A stretch of 64,000 nucleotides of DNA from Bimastos eiseni. Taxonomy: Eukaryota > Annelida > Clitellata > Crassiclitellata > Lumbricidae. The stretch is taken from contig OY365810.1 of assembly GCA_959347315.1 (NCBI GenBank), forward strand, positions 22,156,815 through 22,220,814, given 5' to 3'. The translations under genes were made by a program, and so were the position numbers. Below the pieces are notes generated by a model. It did no database searches, was not told where the DNA came from, and saw nothing but the letters and a program-made list of their open reading frames with translations. Shown here one piece after another: positions 1 to 10,765 of the stretch (positions are counted from its first letter, which is position 1; each line of letters starts with the position of its first letter).

Positions 1-1082
1 GGAGGAATGATATACCGTAGCTTTCGTGGCACGTTAGAATGATACACCCAGCAGTCTCTCACTGCATGATGATCTAATTGTAATTAAACATTTATAAAGT
101 GCCACTCAGCAATTCAAAGGCAGGCACATCGGAGGCATTACATGCGAAACACTCAACATTATCTAGTTGCTTCTACTGAACCATCGCTCAAGCTTACTGC
201 ATACCTTGAACACCCTGTTTTGTTCATATTGATGAGTTTTATTTGTCCAGAGGAAATTGAATCTGTCCAAGGGTCCACTAAGCGGCCCTGTTGGCATCCC
301 CTCTTGGCTTTTGTCTTCTATGGCTCACCTTCTCTCTGCCTCAGTTTCAATAGCTCTCTGACTTATTGTTACACATCATTTCAATGGCACTCTAGTTGTA
401 TCATGACAGTCCCTAAAACTGTTCACCCTCAGAATGAGGATGACTAGGCCCATTTCTATTACACAAATTTACTATGCCGCATGCTTTAGAAAATAGTTGT
501 AAGGAGTTACTTCCATCCTATCTTCACTGATCCTGAGACTAACTACTCTTAGTGAGCAATATGTATTTTGACCCTATGGCTTCATCACATTTGCTCTGAC
601 AATCATCTTTTCTTAAGTAGTCACACAGACCAAGATGACACACAAAGAAAACGTTAAACTGTACGAAATCTAAAGTAGAAATTATGAAATGGCCAAGACA
701 CAGATCTAGCAACAGTAATCGTCAACATGTTTGAAATTACTGAGTGAATTCTGACTTTCTACTAAATATTTTCCAAAATGACATCGAATGCAAATAGAAC
801 CAATGTTTCACATGATATTCACAATTAATTAGTTAGCTAATTAGTTATTATGTTCTCGTCCATTCCTCAGCGTTGATATATTAATTTATGATTAGAATTA
901 CAAATACTTTATTCACAGGTTTGCAAAATAGTAGGTTTTCACAACTTAATTGGTTGCATTAGATCTATTTTTAATTTGCATTTTAATAAGCTCATCCATT
1001 TTTTAATTGGTTTAATTTGTTGATTTAGTTTGCATGTTGATGTACTCATGGACTGATTACTTGGTGTTTGTTGTTTCATAAG
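1..1082. other. Presumed intron upstream of the coiled-coil gene exons
   Basis: AT-rich sequence with no exon-like ORF that I can support. The open frame at 142-447 has unbiased composition and no recognisable domain. The stretch ends in a T-rich tract and an AG at 1081-1082 used as the acceptor for the next exon. It is read as intron because the downstream exon begins in mid-codon, which requires coding sequence to the left of the window. Confidence 0.5.
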
Positions 1083-1206
1083 GAGCACTGAGCAGCAACA
1101 TCGTACACAGGCCATTAACCAGAGAGAAGAGTCATTGAAGCAGAGAGAGGCCGAGTTGTTGCGAGTGAAGAAGGAAATAGAAAGTATTCGACCGCTTCAA
1201 GAGGTG
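1083..1206 (+). CDS. Coiled-coil nuclear protein, internal exon (first exon visible)
   Basis: Internal coding exon. The acceptor AG lies at 1081-1082 after a T-rich tract, and the donor GTTAGT starts at 1207 (an alternative GT at 1204 keeps the frame). One base completes a split codon, followed by 41 codons with no stop. The peptide is almost entirely charged or Gln-rich heptad sequence (STEQQHRTQ, REESLKQREAELLRVKKEIE), typical of a parallel coiled coil. It ends in phase 0, which matches the exon at 3110. The earlier exons lie left of the window, so the N-terminus and any catalytic domain are unseen. Identity unknown. A MORC-family ATPase C-terminus is one hypothesis, argued under the terminal exon. 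Confidence 0.75.
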
Positions 1207-1872
1207 GTTAGTTTCTAGATGTTTAAGGATCGTTTCTGTCAATGGAAGACGTTGCTTTGTTTATGCTGTATGTCGTATGATCTGGGTTTAGAGTTCTCCT
1301 GGATCAGTTGTCATCCTTTTTGTTGACCAAGGAAATTTTATTTTATTGGTCTGTTGTAGATATTAAGTTCGTTCATTTGGTTCATTCTGTTGAAATTGCC
1401 ATATTTAGAGATTTGTAAATGATCATTTCATTAGTTTAAGAGAGAAATGACTTGGGCATGTGAATAAACAATTGTTTAAAAGTTCAATGATGAGTCTTGT
1501 GTCACAACTATCAACTTAAAGACTGACTATCGGCTTCTGATGGATAGAATAAATCGGGCTGCCGGCGGTTACGGAAGTACTGACGTTCTAACATTTTTTA
1601 AGGCGATCGCTCGCCTTTCTCATGCTTAATTACATTTTACTAGATGACATTTAATAATGATAATGGCTTTGATGGACAGTAAATCGAGGTTCTTGCGATT
1701 GCGGAAGAGGGATAACATTTAATTCTTTCCTTATTGTGTCTATTTACAGCTCATTGCTTATGCTTATTCTAAATAAATTTGCTTTGCATGCTATTTATTA
1801 TTTATGTACAATTCAATGACAATCCCCATCGAAATTTCACTTTACATGTCTATAAATTAAGCAATCTCCAGG

Positions 1873-2041
1873 AGGTGAAAGCCCCTAGAGGTGAAAGCCC
1901 CTAGAGGTGAAAGCCCCTAGAGGTGAAAGCCCCTAGAGGCGAAAGCCCCTAAAGGTGAAAGCTCCAAGAGGTGAATCGAGTGGAGGTGAAAGCCCCAAGA
2001 GGTGCAACGTCCAGAGGTGAAACGTCCGGAGGTGAAAGCCC
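1873..2041. repeat. 16-bp minisatellite (AGGTGAAAGCCCCTAG)
   Basis: About eleven head-to-tail copies of a 16-bp unit in the intron between the first two visible exons. The first four copies are essentially identical. Later ones diverge (GCCCC becomes CTCC or CGTCC) and two are 15 bp long. The graded divergence suggests recent expansion at the left end. No coding role is seen. Confidence 0.9.
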
Positions 2042-3109
2042 ATGGAACCGTGCTACATATATAAATGATAATAATATGGGACATTCAAGCACGTTATCAG
2101 TCACTACACTAGCTTACAAATTTTGAGATTTTTTATGTAATGTAGCAGAGCTCATTTGTAGCTTTTCTGATATCATATTCCTAAGAAAAATTACGTCAAT
2201 TTGCAGTTGTGATCCATTCATGTTCTCTTTTAAGAAAATCGCTTTGAAAGTTTATGAGACTATTTGACCATTTTTCCTTTGCAACAGGTTTTCAATTTGT
2301 CTGACAATCATGATATTTGCAGAGGACATTCATTTTATTTTAAAATGAACATAAAGCAATTTTGAAATTTCTCTCAAAAAAACTTTATTTGGAAAGACTT
2401 TGTAGCAGTAGACTGTTAATAAATCCTGCATATTTTGCAGTGCAAAGACTATATCTAAAAATTGTAATAGTAATTATAATGATAAGACAAATTGTATTGA
2501 CGGCTGTACATTTTTTTATATAGCACTCCTTCAAGAACCTGCTCAGGAGTGCTCCCAGCAATGAGTAAAGAAAAAAGACTTGAGCGACTTGTAAAACCCT
2601 TGGTGTAGATATTTGCTAGATGGCATTGGTTAAATGAGCAGTAGGACAGAAGGACACCTTGCATGGCTGCCACACAGTTACAATTTACTCCTGTAAATCA
2701 TCCATTGATACTACAACTTGTAATCTTTTTGCTGTCCTACTGCCATATGTCAGTTTGAATTAATAATCACAAATATATTATTGGTGGGAATGTGTATTAA
2801 GGAAATTGTGTAGCAAGGTCGGCTAGATCAAGCCCAAGCGAATTGCTGCCATGTGCCCAGCCAGATGAATTCAGTCTTTGTCACCGTGAATGTCCTTGTC
2901 ACAGTTTTCTGTCTTTTTGAGACTTTAAGCAGGTATGTTTGTACTTTGAAAATACTTTTCGTCTAAAATATGCATACTTAGCCAACCATAATGATGCAAT
3001 GATGAAATTGATAGAAATCCTGCTGTATTTATTAGTTTGATTTATCATAATTCATAATGAATGTTTGATTATTGTGTCAGTGTTCTTGTTCTTCCACTTT
3101 TTGTCTTAG

Positions 3110-3325
3110 AACGGTACAGACGGTCTAACTCGAGCTGAATTAGAGGAGGCAAGACAGCAGCTGGAAGAGGCGAAACGCCGTGAAGAGGAGCAGAAGAGGA
3201 TTATTGAAGACTTGAAGCGACAGAAGCAGCACATGGAACAGCAGCAGAAGAAACTTGGACAGGCCATCATGGGAGACACTTTGTCTGTTGCTTCAATCAG
3301 TAACATTGCTCTGCATGGCTCTCAG
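3110..3325 (+). CDS. Coiled-coil nuclear protein, internal exon
   Basis: A 216-bp, phase 0-0 exon of 72 codons. The acceptor is TTTTTGTCTTAG and the donor is CAG|GTGAGC at 3326. The peptide opens with NGTDGLTRAELEEARQQLEE, continues the charged coiled coil (EAKRREEEQKRIIEDLKRQK) for about 55 residues, then leaves it through GQAIMGDTLSVASISNIAL, a Ser/small-residue linker. The charged heptads continue those of the upstream exon without a phase break, which is the main support that the two belong to one transcript. The antisense open frame in this interval is a shadow of the exon. Confidence 0.88.
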
Positions 3326-4654
3326 GTGAGCGACATTCCACGTCATCCACTTCTATGTTGTCCAATCCACTAGTGGAAGGAAGTTTCTTTGCTTAACTGT
3401 GCCCTTAAGTACCTGTTATTATGCAATTATATTTTTGTGATATCGTAAGGCCATACATACATAGTGTGCTTTAGTCTGTTTAGGACACCTTGATATATAT
3501 GGTTCTTAAAGAATGAAGAGCTTCCATTCTGTGTGTAGTAGGGGACTTATTTCCTGTTCATCAGCCAGCAATAAGACCTGTTTTCAAGGTCTTGACCACT
3601 TGGCCAGTGCAATTATAACCATTTACTTATAGGTACCTTTTCCCTTATTATTGATAGTTGTTTAGACAATAGACATGCCTCTGAGTGGCTCTTATGATGT
3701 GCTATACAAGTATTCTGTTAAATTTATTTCAAATGCATTTGTTAATCCTAGTTGAAATGTATGCAGCAAGATTTAGTGACAGATGAATACAAGTTTGTCA
3801 GGAATCAAGTTTAGCTGTTTGGCAGCCATTGCTCACTTTTCAGACTTTGTTTATACTGAGCTGAAGGCTGGGTCAACATAATGGGACTTGTGGGTATCGG
3901 ATCCACATCCAACTGATTAGAAATGAACAGAGTGTCACATTCTAGTCCAAGTTTTACGAGTTGAATTATACAGAGTCCAACTTTCAGATATTTAAAGAAA
4001 GTTCTTGATTTTTAGTTTTTCAGTTTACACAAGTTTTATGAATTTTTTAGTTTTGCCTCAGTTTACACTAGGAAGCAGTAAGCACTGTTAGTGACAATAT
4101 TTGTGTTTTATAGTTAGGTCGATTGTCATTTTGTAAATAAAATAATCCAATTTTCGTTTTCAAAACTGAAAATCGAAACGCCAATTTTTATTATAACTCG
4201 GACCCATTGTTTGTTTGACTGAGTATTACCAAATTCAGCTGAGCCGAGTTCCGACCCAAGTTTTGGTTCATCCTTACTTCTGATCTTCCAGCATGTTGTC
4301 TTCAGTCATCTATCTGCCTGCTCCATTACATTACTTATCATCTTATGTCGGTTACATATTTGCTGCTTAGTGACAGACTCAGATATGCCTCAACAACTGT
4401 TCTACATTCATGAATTGGAGTCTGCTCAGCAAATCTGCGTGCGATCTTCAATTGCAAACTATGCATGCTACCGATTTGACCATAGTGTTTACTTATACCA
4501 TGATACTTGGATGAATTCTATTTCCATCAGAAATACTTGTATGCCACTATTTACAGTTGTATGACTATATCTTGTGCAAAATTCACATTACATATATTAT
4601 GTGTGTTCCTATTGAGTTTGTACTTTAATTAAGCATGTGTTTTGTTGGTTGTAG
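3326..4654. other. Intron; nothing further seen
   Basis: AT-rich intron between the coiled-coil exon and the 20-nt microexon. The short open frame near 4370-4564 has no domain or splice support. No mobile element with clear ends was found. Confidence 0.6.
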
Positions 4655-4674
4655 GCAACTCCTGCCACAAAGAG
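4655..4674 (+). CDS. 20-nt microexon of the coiled-coil nuclear protein
   Basis: A candidate microexon bounded by TTTTGTTGGTTGTAG and AGAG|GTATGT. It encodes ATPATK plus two bases of an Arg codon. Its entry phase (0) matches the exon ending at 3325. Its exit phase (2) matches the single base that opens the exon at 8865, and the join creates K-R-K-R-K, a basic nuclear-localisation-type cluster split across the junction. That double phase match and the sensible junction peptide make chance unlikely. Skipping this exon would shift the frame, so it should be constitutive if real. Confidence 0.7.
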
Positions 4675-5207
4675 GTATGTTGATTCCTTATATTGAGTGC
4701 TGTCTTATTGGTTTACATACTTGTTTAAACATCATGTATAATCATGTTAAGGACCTAATCGAAGTGCGGATATAAGTTTTGAGATGAGGAAGAAGAAGGA
4801 ATTTGCTGGCATGTGTTGTGCTAAGCTGTATACAATGAATAATTGTTATGCAATGGAAAATTGTGACAAGAAGATAAATGCAGAAGGTGGCGTGTCGAAG
4901 TAAGGCAGCTGGAAATAGTATAACTGCATTCAGTTTGTTTGATTGATCAGATTTTATATTTGTTTGCATTTAATCTGCTCTTTGTGTATTGATCTAATTT
5001 AACAGAATTAAAATCTACTTTGTTGTCTTCTGTGGCACCGTTGTCATGTTCATAACTTGGAAGTGAAACCTGCAGTAATATTTATATGATAAATGGGCTC
5101 TTGTTGAACACTCAATATATTTTAGAATATCAAGTGTAATCTGTGTGACTGTCTAGTCTTGCATGACCACAGACAGCCATGGTCAACTTGTCTTGCTTTT
5201 GTATATA

Positions 5208-6778
5208 CACTGTGTCCGGATGAAAAGTAGTACCCAACAAAAAGTGTCATAACTCGTTCAAAACTGTAAGTATTTGCCTGAAATTTTAAACTCAACAACA
5301 GTGACCATATTTACACGAGATCCCAAAGCGGTTTGGAAATATTCGTGAAGTTGTCAAATTTATGAGCGATTGCGATGGAACACTGAAAAATTAAAGTTTC
5401 CAACATAGGCCCTTACATGATAAGTGAAGTTCGGCTACAGCTGGTGTTCAAAATGTCCTCCTCGTTCAAGGACACACGACCGTAGACGTGGACGCCACTG
5501 TTTTATGGCCCGGTCGATGATAACGTGGTCAAGGAGCTGCCACTCCTCAACCAGACGTGCCCTCAGGTGATCGATGTCACGAATACGGGAACGATAAACG
5601 CGCTCCTCCAGTACACTCCAGATTTGATAGTCCACTGGATTGAGGTCTGGACTGTTGGGTGGCTACAGCTGCGGTGATATGAAGTCGGGTGTCTCCCAGG
5701 ACAGTAGAGCAATGGTCTCACGTGCTCGGTGCGCAGGGGCACTGTCTTGTTGGAATGTGAAGTAGCCGCCATCACATGCTTGATGGCAGGAAGCATATGC
5801 TGAGCGAGCAACACATCGCGATAGTACGCACCATTCACCTTCACACCCGGCTCAACGAAGATCAAATCAGTGCACCCTAGGGTTGACATGCCGACTGAGA
5901 CCATTAGTGACTTTGAAAAGTGTGAACGTGTTTTGAGGAGAAGTTCAGCTGGCATATTTTTCTTCCTCGTTCCATCCGCCGCATAAACGCGATCGTTCTG
6001 GAGGTTGACAGGAGGAGCGACGGTAAAAACTTTTTGTCCGTAAACCATATGAAAGGAACTGTGTGTTCGGGGTATTTCTTTAGCAGCTGCTTCGCGCGTA
6101 CAAGACGTGTCAGTTTCTTTGCTCTTGTTAGCTTTTGTGCTCGCCTCGTCCTAAAACAAACCAGTTTCAAGTCCTTGGAAATGATTTCGTGAACCGCGGT
6201 CTTCGGAATCCCAATATCCCTCGAAATATGACGCACTTTTCTATGGGTTCCTGGTGCATTTTCTTGGCTTAATGCCAGCCGTTCAACCAACTCAACGTTT
6301 TCAACAGTGCGTGTCGTGCGTTTTTGGCACTGCCAGGTTTTCGCTCCACTGTGCCCGTTTCATCAATCTTCTTCAATAACTTAATCACAGACGAAAGACA
6401 CCAGCCTTTATTCGAAAATTCCTTCAGAAACCTTTTTGCTCCATAACCATGTTCTTGCCTGAGTACTTTAATTAAAATTTTATCTTCTTCTGTAAACGCC
6501 ATTTTTTTATTGCTTACAATAAACCAAGTGACGTATATCATCGATGACGACGTCACAGCGTCGGCGTAAGTAAGGGCCTATGTTGGAAACTTTAATTTTT
6601 CAGTGTTCCATCGCAATCGCTCATAAATTTGACAATTTCACGAATATTTCCAAACGGCTTTGGGATCTCGTGTAAATATGGTCACTGTTGTTGAGTTTAA
6701 AATTTCAGGCAAATACTTACAGTTTTGAACGAGTTGTGACACTTTTTGTTGGGTACTACTTTTCATCCGGACACAGTG
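5208..6778 (-). mobile_element. Tc1/mariner (DD37D-type) DNA transposon, inactivated
   Basis: A 1,571-bp element in the intron before the terminal exon. It is flanked by TA on both sides (5206-5207 and 6779-6780), the target duplication of this superfamily. Its terminal inverted repeats are unusually long (about 209 bp, 5208-5416 against 6570-6778) and nearly identical, beginning CACTGTGTCCGGATGAAAAG. A transposase on the minus strand fills the space between. The two arms differ at only a few bases, so insertion was fairly recent, yet the gene is broken (see the pseudogene entry). Confidence 0.95.
5435..6556 (-). pseudogene. Broken Tc1/mariner transposase
   Basis: Minus-strand transposase in several frames. 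The N-terminal segment (MAFTEEDKILIKVLRQEHGY, helix-turn-helix type) runs from 6496 downward. A middle segment carries a second helix-turn-helix and the first catalytic Asp in WFTDKKF. A third carries the C-terminal catalytic half. The second Asp is in FQQDSAPAHRA and the third in NSPDLNPVDY, with 37 residues between the catalytic Asp residues, so a DD37D triad. I see about three frameshifts (near 6300, 6030 and 5760) and a TGG-to-TAG nonsense change just before PPNSPDLNP. The ORF is therefore inactive here. The family carries out cut-and-paste transposition at TA. Confidence 0.92.
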
Positions 6779-6780
6779 TA

Positions 6781-7800
6781 GTTACAACAAGGCAGCTTCA
6801 CTGCAGATGATCACAATTGATTTGTTAAATTCCGACTTTCGTACTTGCATGCATAACCGTGACTTGTTGGACAACACCCCTTTGCTACTGTTTGATAAAC
6901 AGTCTTTCTGCCTCATTCCCAACATTTTTGATCATCTATAATCTTTTCAGTTCCTTTGTGTTTATCTTACTTTGGTATGATGATACATCACATGACAGTA
7001 CAGATTTGTGAAAATAAGCATTTAGCAAATCATGTAATATAATGACAGAATTTATATAGCTCCTTATTATCCTCATGGCAGCTCTACCAGATCAGACTAT
7101 CAATTCTCAATAATTATATATATATATATCATTTCTGTGCAAGTTGAAATTTTTTAGGCATTTCACTTTTATTTTGGACTTCAATTATTCAGTGTTCAGT
7201 ATTAGTCGTCTGTATTAAGTTTATTAGTAGCTAATAAATTTGGATGTGCTGTAATTGCAATAGAAGGCTGTATTTTAAATTACACGTAATTTCTGGCTCC
7301 TGCTTGTCCCATCTATCTATAATTAGGGTCCATCCAATTAGTATTTATGCATGGACAGGAGCAGATTAACACAAGTGCGTATGACTGCACATGGAGGGGG
7401 GGGGCATGAATAACTTACATATGCATAGGAAACAAGGTCAATAATAATAATTTATCTGTTATTGACTTGTTCATATGAGCCTCTGAACAGCTATCCTAGT
7501 AGTACTTCTGGGAGCAATAGTAATGTTGGAGAGTGTTACTTGTATACCACATTGCCTCTCACCAATATTAATTGTCAGCAGCTCATCATTGAGTCTGACA
7601 TTGTCTGACTTAATTGTTTCTGCATGTATTTAATACACCAAGTATAGACCTTTCGATTGGACTAGGAGTATTGTTTCAAAATTGACAACAACACAGTATG
7701 ATTACAGACATAGTATGAACGAAGGATGACAAGTTATTACAGGAGTCGAATTTAACTGTCGGCAGCCATGCAATGCGACATTAATGATGTTATACATCAA
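6781..7800. other. Intron; AT-rich, no gene seen
   Basis: The continuing large intron of the coiled-coil gene. It holds a short TA run near 7120 and a G run near 7396. No ORF with domain support. Confidence 0.5.
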
Positions 7801-7804
7801 ATGT

Positions 7805-7925
7805 AACTAAGGCCGCTGCCTCGCTAAGGAAGGGCTAGTCAACCTTAATACGGAGAATACGGGTCTCGAACTAGGTTCCTCAGCTCGGCGTCCCAGTGGG
7901 TTATCTATTACTCCATGGCCCCCAC
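7805..7925 (-). mobile_element. tRNA-derived SINE fragment
   Basis: Read on the minus strand, ATGGAGTAATAGATAACC is followed about 30 bases later by TAGTTCGAGACC. These resemble the A and B boxes of the RNA polymerase III internal promoter at tRNA-like spacing. The flanks do not form a good acceptor stem, so this is a SINE head and not a tRNA gene. It sits immediately left of the hAT insertion. Confidence 0.6.
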
Positions 7926-7951
7926 CCACACATTTATGCAGGTGTTGGGTG

Positions 7952-7959
7952 GTGTAAAG
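7952..7959. repeat. 8-bp hAT target-site duplication (left copy)
   Basis: GTGTAAAG directly abuts the CAGCGGTTTCC terminus and is repeated exactly at 8704-8711 after the other terminus. An 8-bp duplication is the hAT hallmark. Confidence 0.9.
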
Positions 7960-8703
7960 CAGCGGTTTCCAACCAGTTGTATGCGTACCCCTAGGGGTAC
8001 GCCAGCTGTTGCCAAAGGGTACGCAAGGAAAGATAAGAAATTCATTTTCCGTGGTTGATTACCAGCTGAATTATTCTGTCGAGGAAAGAGATCAATTCAT
8101 AGAGCTTTCATGTGATAGTCGATTGTGGAGTGAATTCAACAAGGACTTGCTGAGTGATTTTTGGCTTAAAAGAAGAGCAGAATTATTTATGGATTAATTT
8201 CTGACAGAGTTCTAAAGTTTTTGATTCCCTTCAGTACATCATATCTTTGAAACTGGATTCTCTGCGATGCTTGTATTGAAAATCAGAATATACAGATCGA
8301 ATCTTGAACTTGAGCCAGACTCACATCTAAAACTGACATTAATAAAGCCTGATAATGCAAAATGGAAAATATTATTGCGCACAATCTGAGACAAGCCCCT
8401 GCTCGCATTAAAACTCTTAAACTCCTATGTTGACCTGATTAATTAAAGGTCACCTATCTGCCTGTTAGTCGAAAAGATATGAAATAAAATTTTCAATTAA
8501 ATAACTTTTATTGTGTACATTGTAATATAATTATTTAGCAAAATTAATTAATTATATTGTAACGAATATTCTAATAATCTATTGTCTATTGTATTTAAAT
8601 AAATTACCAAAGAACCTTTCTGACAAGTTTTTTTCTGCTGGGGTACGCACAAAAATATTTTTTATAGTTTGGAGATACAACAAAATAAATCTGGGAACCG
8701 CTG
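7960..8703. mobile_element. hAT element relic (ZBED/SCAND3-type), 744 bp
   Basis: Its termini are CAGCGGTTTCCA and, inverted, CAGCGGTTCCCA, with perfect GTGTAAAG duplications outside. Inside lies only the 3' end of a transposase on the + strand, about 8085-8370. ERDQFIELSCDSRLWSEF is followed by LLSDFWLK in one frame, then VLKFLIPFSTSYL in another, then ETGFSAMLVLK and EPDSHLKLTLIKPD. This is the C-terminal dimerisation region of domesticated-type hAT transposases. The rest has been deleted and the remnant has frameshifts and stops. It inserted into the last intron of the coiled-coil gene. Confidence 0.93.
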
Positions 8704-8864
8704 GTGTAAAGAAAGTTAATGTATTTACAGGGAGAGGGAGCAGGCAAATTTATTCTGATTTCTGTGTACATATTAAACAGATGGTCCCTTATAAGACAGC
8801 ATGGCAGAGTCTGTTTGCATACATGCCCTACAGTTCACCTCTTCTCTGGATTCTGATGTTACAG

Positions 8865-9630
8865 GAAACGCAAAGCATACGAAGATACGCCACAAACCTC
8901 AAAGAAGCGTTGTAACCAGAATGGTGCTGCAAATAATGTCTCACTTCCAGAAGCAGCAGTTGTTGAAGACGATGATGACACACGTGATGTAAAGCCAAAT
9001 TTGATAGTAAAATTACCAAGGAAGTCCAGGGACACTGGGGACGTCATTGTCATTGACTCAGAACCTGAACACTCTGATGGTGAATTGCCAATTGAATTGC
9101 CTTCAGCACCAGAAATCAACTGCGAAAATAGAGAAGCTCCAGCAGAGAATACCCCGAGCACAAAAGGGTCACGAGACAAAGTGTCAGCTTCAAAGAAAGT
9201 AAAGAGCAAAAGTAGCACTAGTAAGGACTCTGAAACAAATGTAAGCTTAATGGATGTCCCACCTGAGCCAACCAAGAGCACACGAAGCGTGGATGTCCCA
9301 CCTGAGCCTACCAAGAGCAAACGGAGCGTGAGAACTCAGACCCTGCTTCCAGAGGATCCAGGAAATGCAGTTCAGCATTTGAACAGCTTGCGTAGTAATG
9401 TTGCAAAACTATTAAGGGTTATTCTGCCAGACATGAGTGTGTTTGCAAATATTGCTTTAGAAAATGTGGACAATGCGCTGATCGAGGTTCTACGAGTCAA
9501 TGACGTGACCAGCGATGACCCCTCTGTGACCAGTGAGCAGACGGCAGCAACAAAAAATTCAGATACGTCGAAAGAAAATTCAAAAGTGCCTACAAAAAGT
9601 AGTTCTATGGGTAGTAAAAGGAAAAGCTAA
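8865..9630 (+). CDS. Coiled-coil nuclear protein, terminal exon with stop
   Basis: Last coding exon. The acceptor is TTCTGATGTTACAG and the stop is TAA at 9628-9630. About 254 codons follow a split Arg codon. The N-terminal part is a strongly basic NLS-like stretch (KRKRK ... SKKRC), then an acidic run (EDDDD), DVIVIDSEPEHSDGE (SUMO-interaction-like hydrophobic plus acidic), Lys/Ser-rich disordered sequence, a duplicated 13-residue unit, and a hydrophobic segment LNSLRSNVAKLLRVILPDMS followed by VDNALIEVLRVN. It ends in a basic tail SKRKS. The late LRxNVxKLLxxILP-type segment after coiled coils recalls the C-terminal coiled coil of MORC-family ATPases. That is a memory-based hint without any alignment, so no symbol is given. 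Confidence 0.88.
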
Positions 9631-9760
9631 TCAAGGTCATTCTCTTTTGGCTTTGATGTACTAACTGTAATTGTGTCTGATTAATTGACTGTTACTATGT
9701 GTGTGTTGCTAACTGAGTTCTTCCATGAAATTAAAACAAATGTCTGTAAATACACTAAGT
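9631..9760 (+). terminator. Probable 3' UTR and polyadenylation signal
   Basis: AT-rich sequence follows the stop codon. An ATTAAA hexamer (the common variant signal) begins at 9730, about 100 bases after the stop. No other signal was weighed, and the cleavage site is not determinable. Confidence 0.4.
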
Positions 9761-10757
9761 ATGAGAATTGTTCAAAATCAAGTTTGACAAAATTTCTTAA
9801 TTTGGAATCGTGGTCATCACTTGCACTATTCTTTGTTGCTGTGAGCAAGGAAGTTTCCTGTTTTGTTTGTAGTTTGTAAAAAGAATTGTGCTAATGTTAA
9901 TGACGTTAAAAGTTCATCTGCAACATGAAGGTTGAACGCTATGCAGACAATGCCCAGATAACTAGATAAAATTACGTCACTTGTGGCACGCTTTTGCGCT
10001 TGTAGAGCTAAACCAACAGATATCAATCTAGAGTTGATATGAGACATTGCAAAGTTTTAAGAACCGTGCACAGCTGAAAATGAGGAGTGATGACAGGTGA
10101 TGTCACATCACCTGTCTACCACAACAGTCTCAATATTTAGCAATGTTTGTAAAACAATTTTTAATTGAAGCTTTTTGATTATCTTGTGAAAACTATTTCT
10201 TGCACAATGTGACCTGTTGATGCCAGTAAGATGCGAGTTGCAATAATTTAGGTGCCTTGAAACAAATTCATTTGCCAGAGATGTCCTAGCAGACATGGGC
10301 ACATAATGCTTCAATTGGTGTTGTTGTGACTGAACATAATGATGACTTTCAAATATTGTGTACTTGGTCAGTAAAGGACATGGTAGAATAATTCTACCTT
10401 GTCTCTCACTGGCCATTTTGGACAAACCTAAGTTGTAAGCGGCATCTCCCAGCTTAACAAATGATTCACCCAGGTTAAATGAATAAAAAATATCAAATTT
10501 TTAAGTTATGTGGTGCTAGCTGAACTTTACCTGGATGGTCTCTCGACCCACTATCCCAATTTCTCATTGTCTTGCTCTTTCCGGGATCTAGGGCGTACTA
10601 ACTTCTAATGTGTCATTCTTGACGAAGAACTTACTTTCGCTCATCAAATCAACACTGTTTCCCATGATGTGGCTACCAGCTATGTCAATTTCATGTCATC
10701 TCTTGATCTCTCCTCTGCAATGTCGCATCTACTTTTGTCACTAGTCTCTTCACATTT
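9761..10757. other. Intergenic; nothing recognised
   Basis: No domain-bearing ORF or clear repeat was found. Short open frames on both strands look like chance. Confidence 0.5.
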
Positions 10758-10765
10758 ATTCTGAC

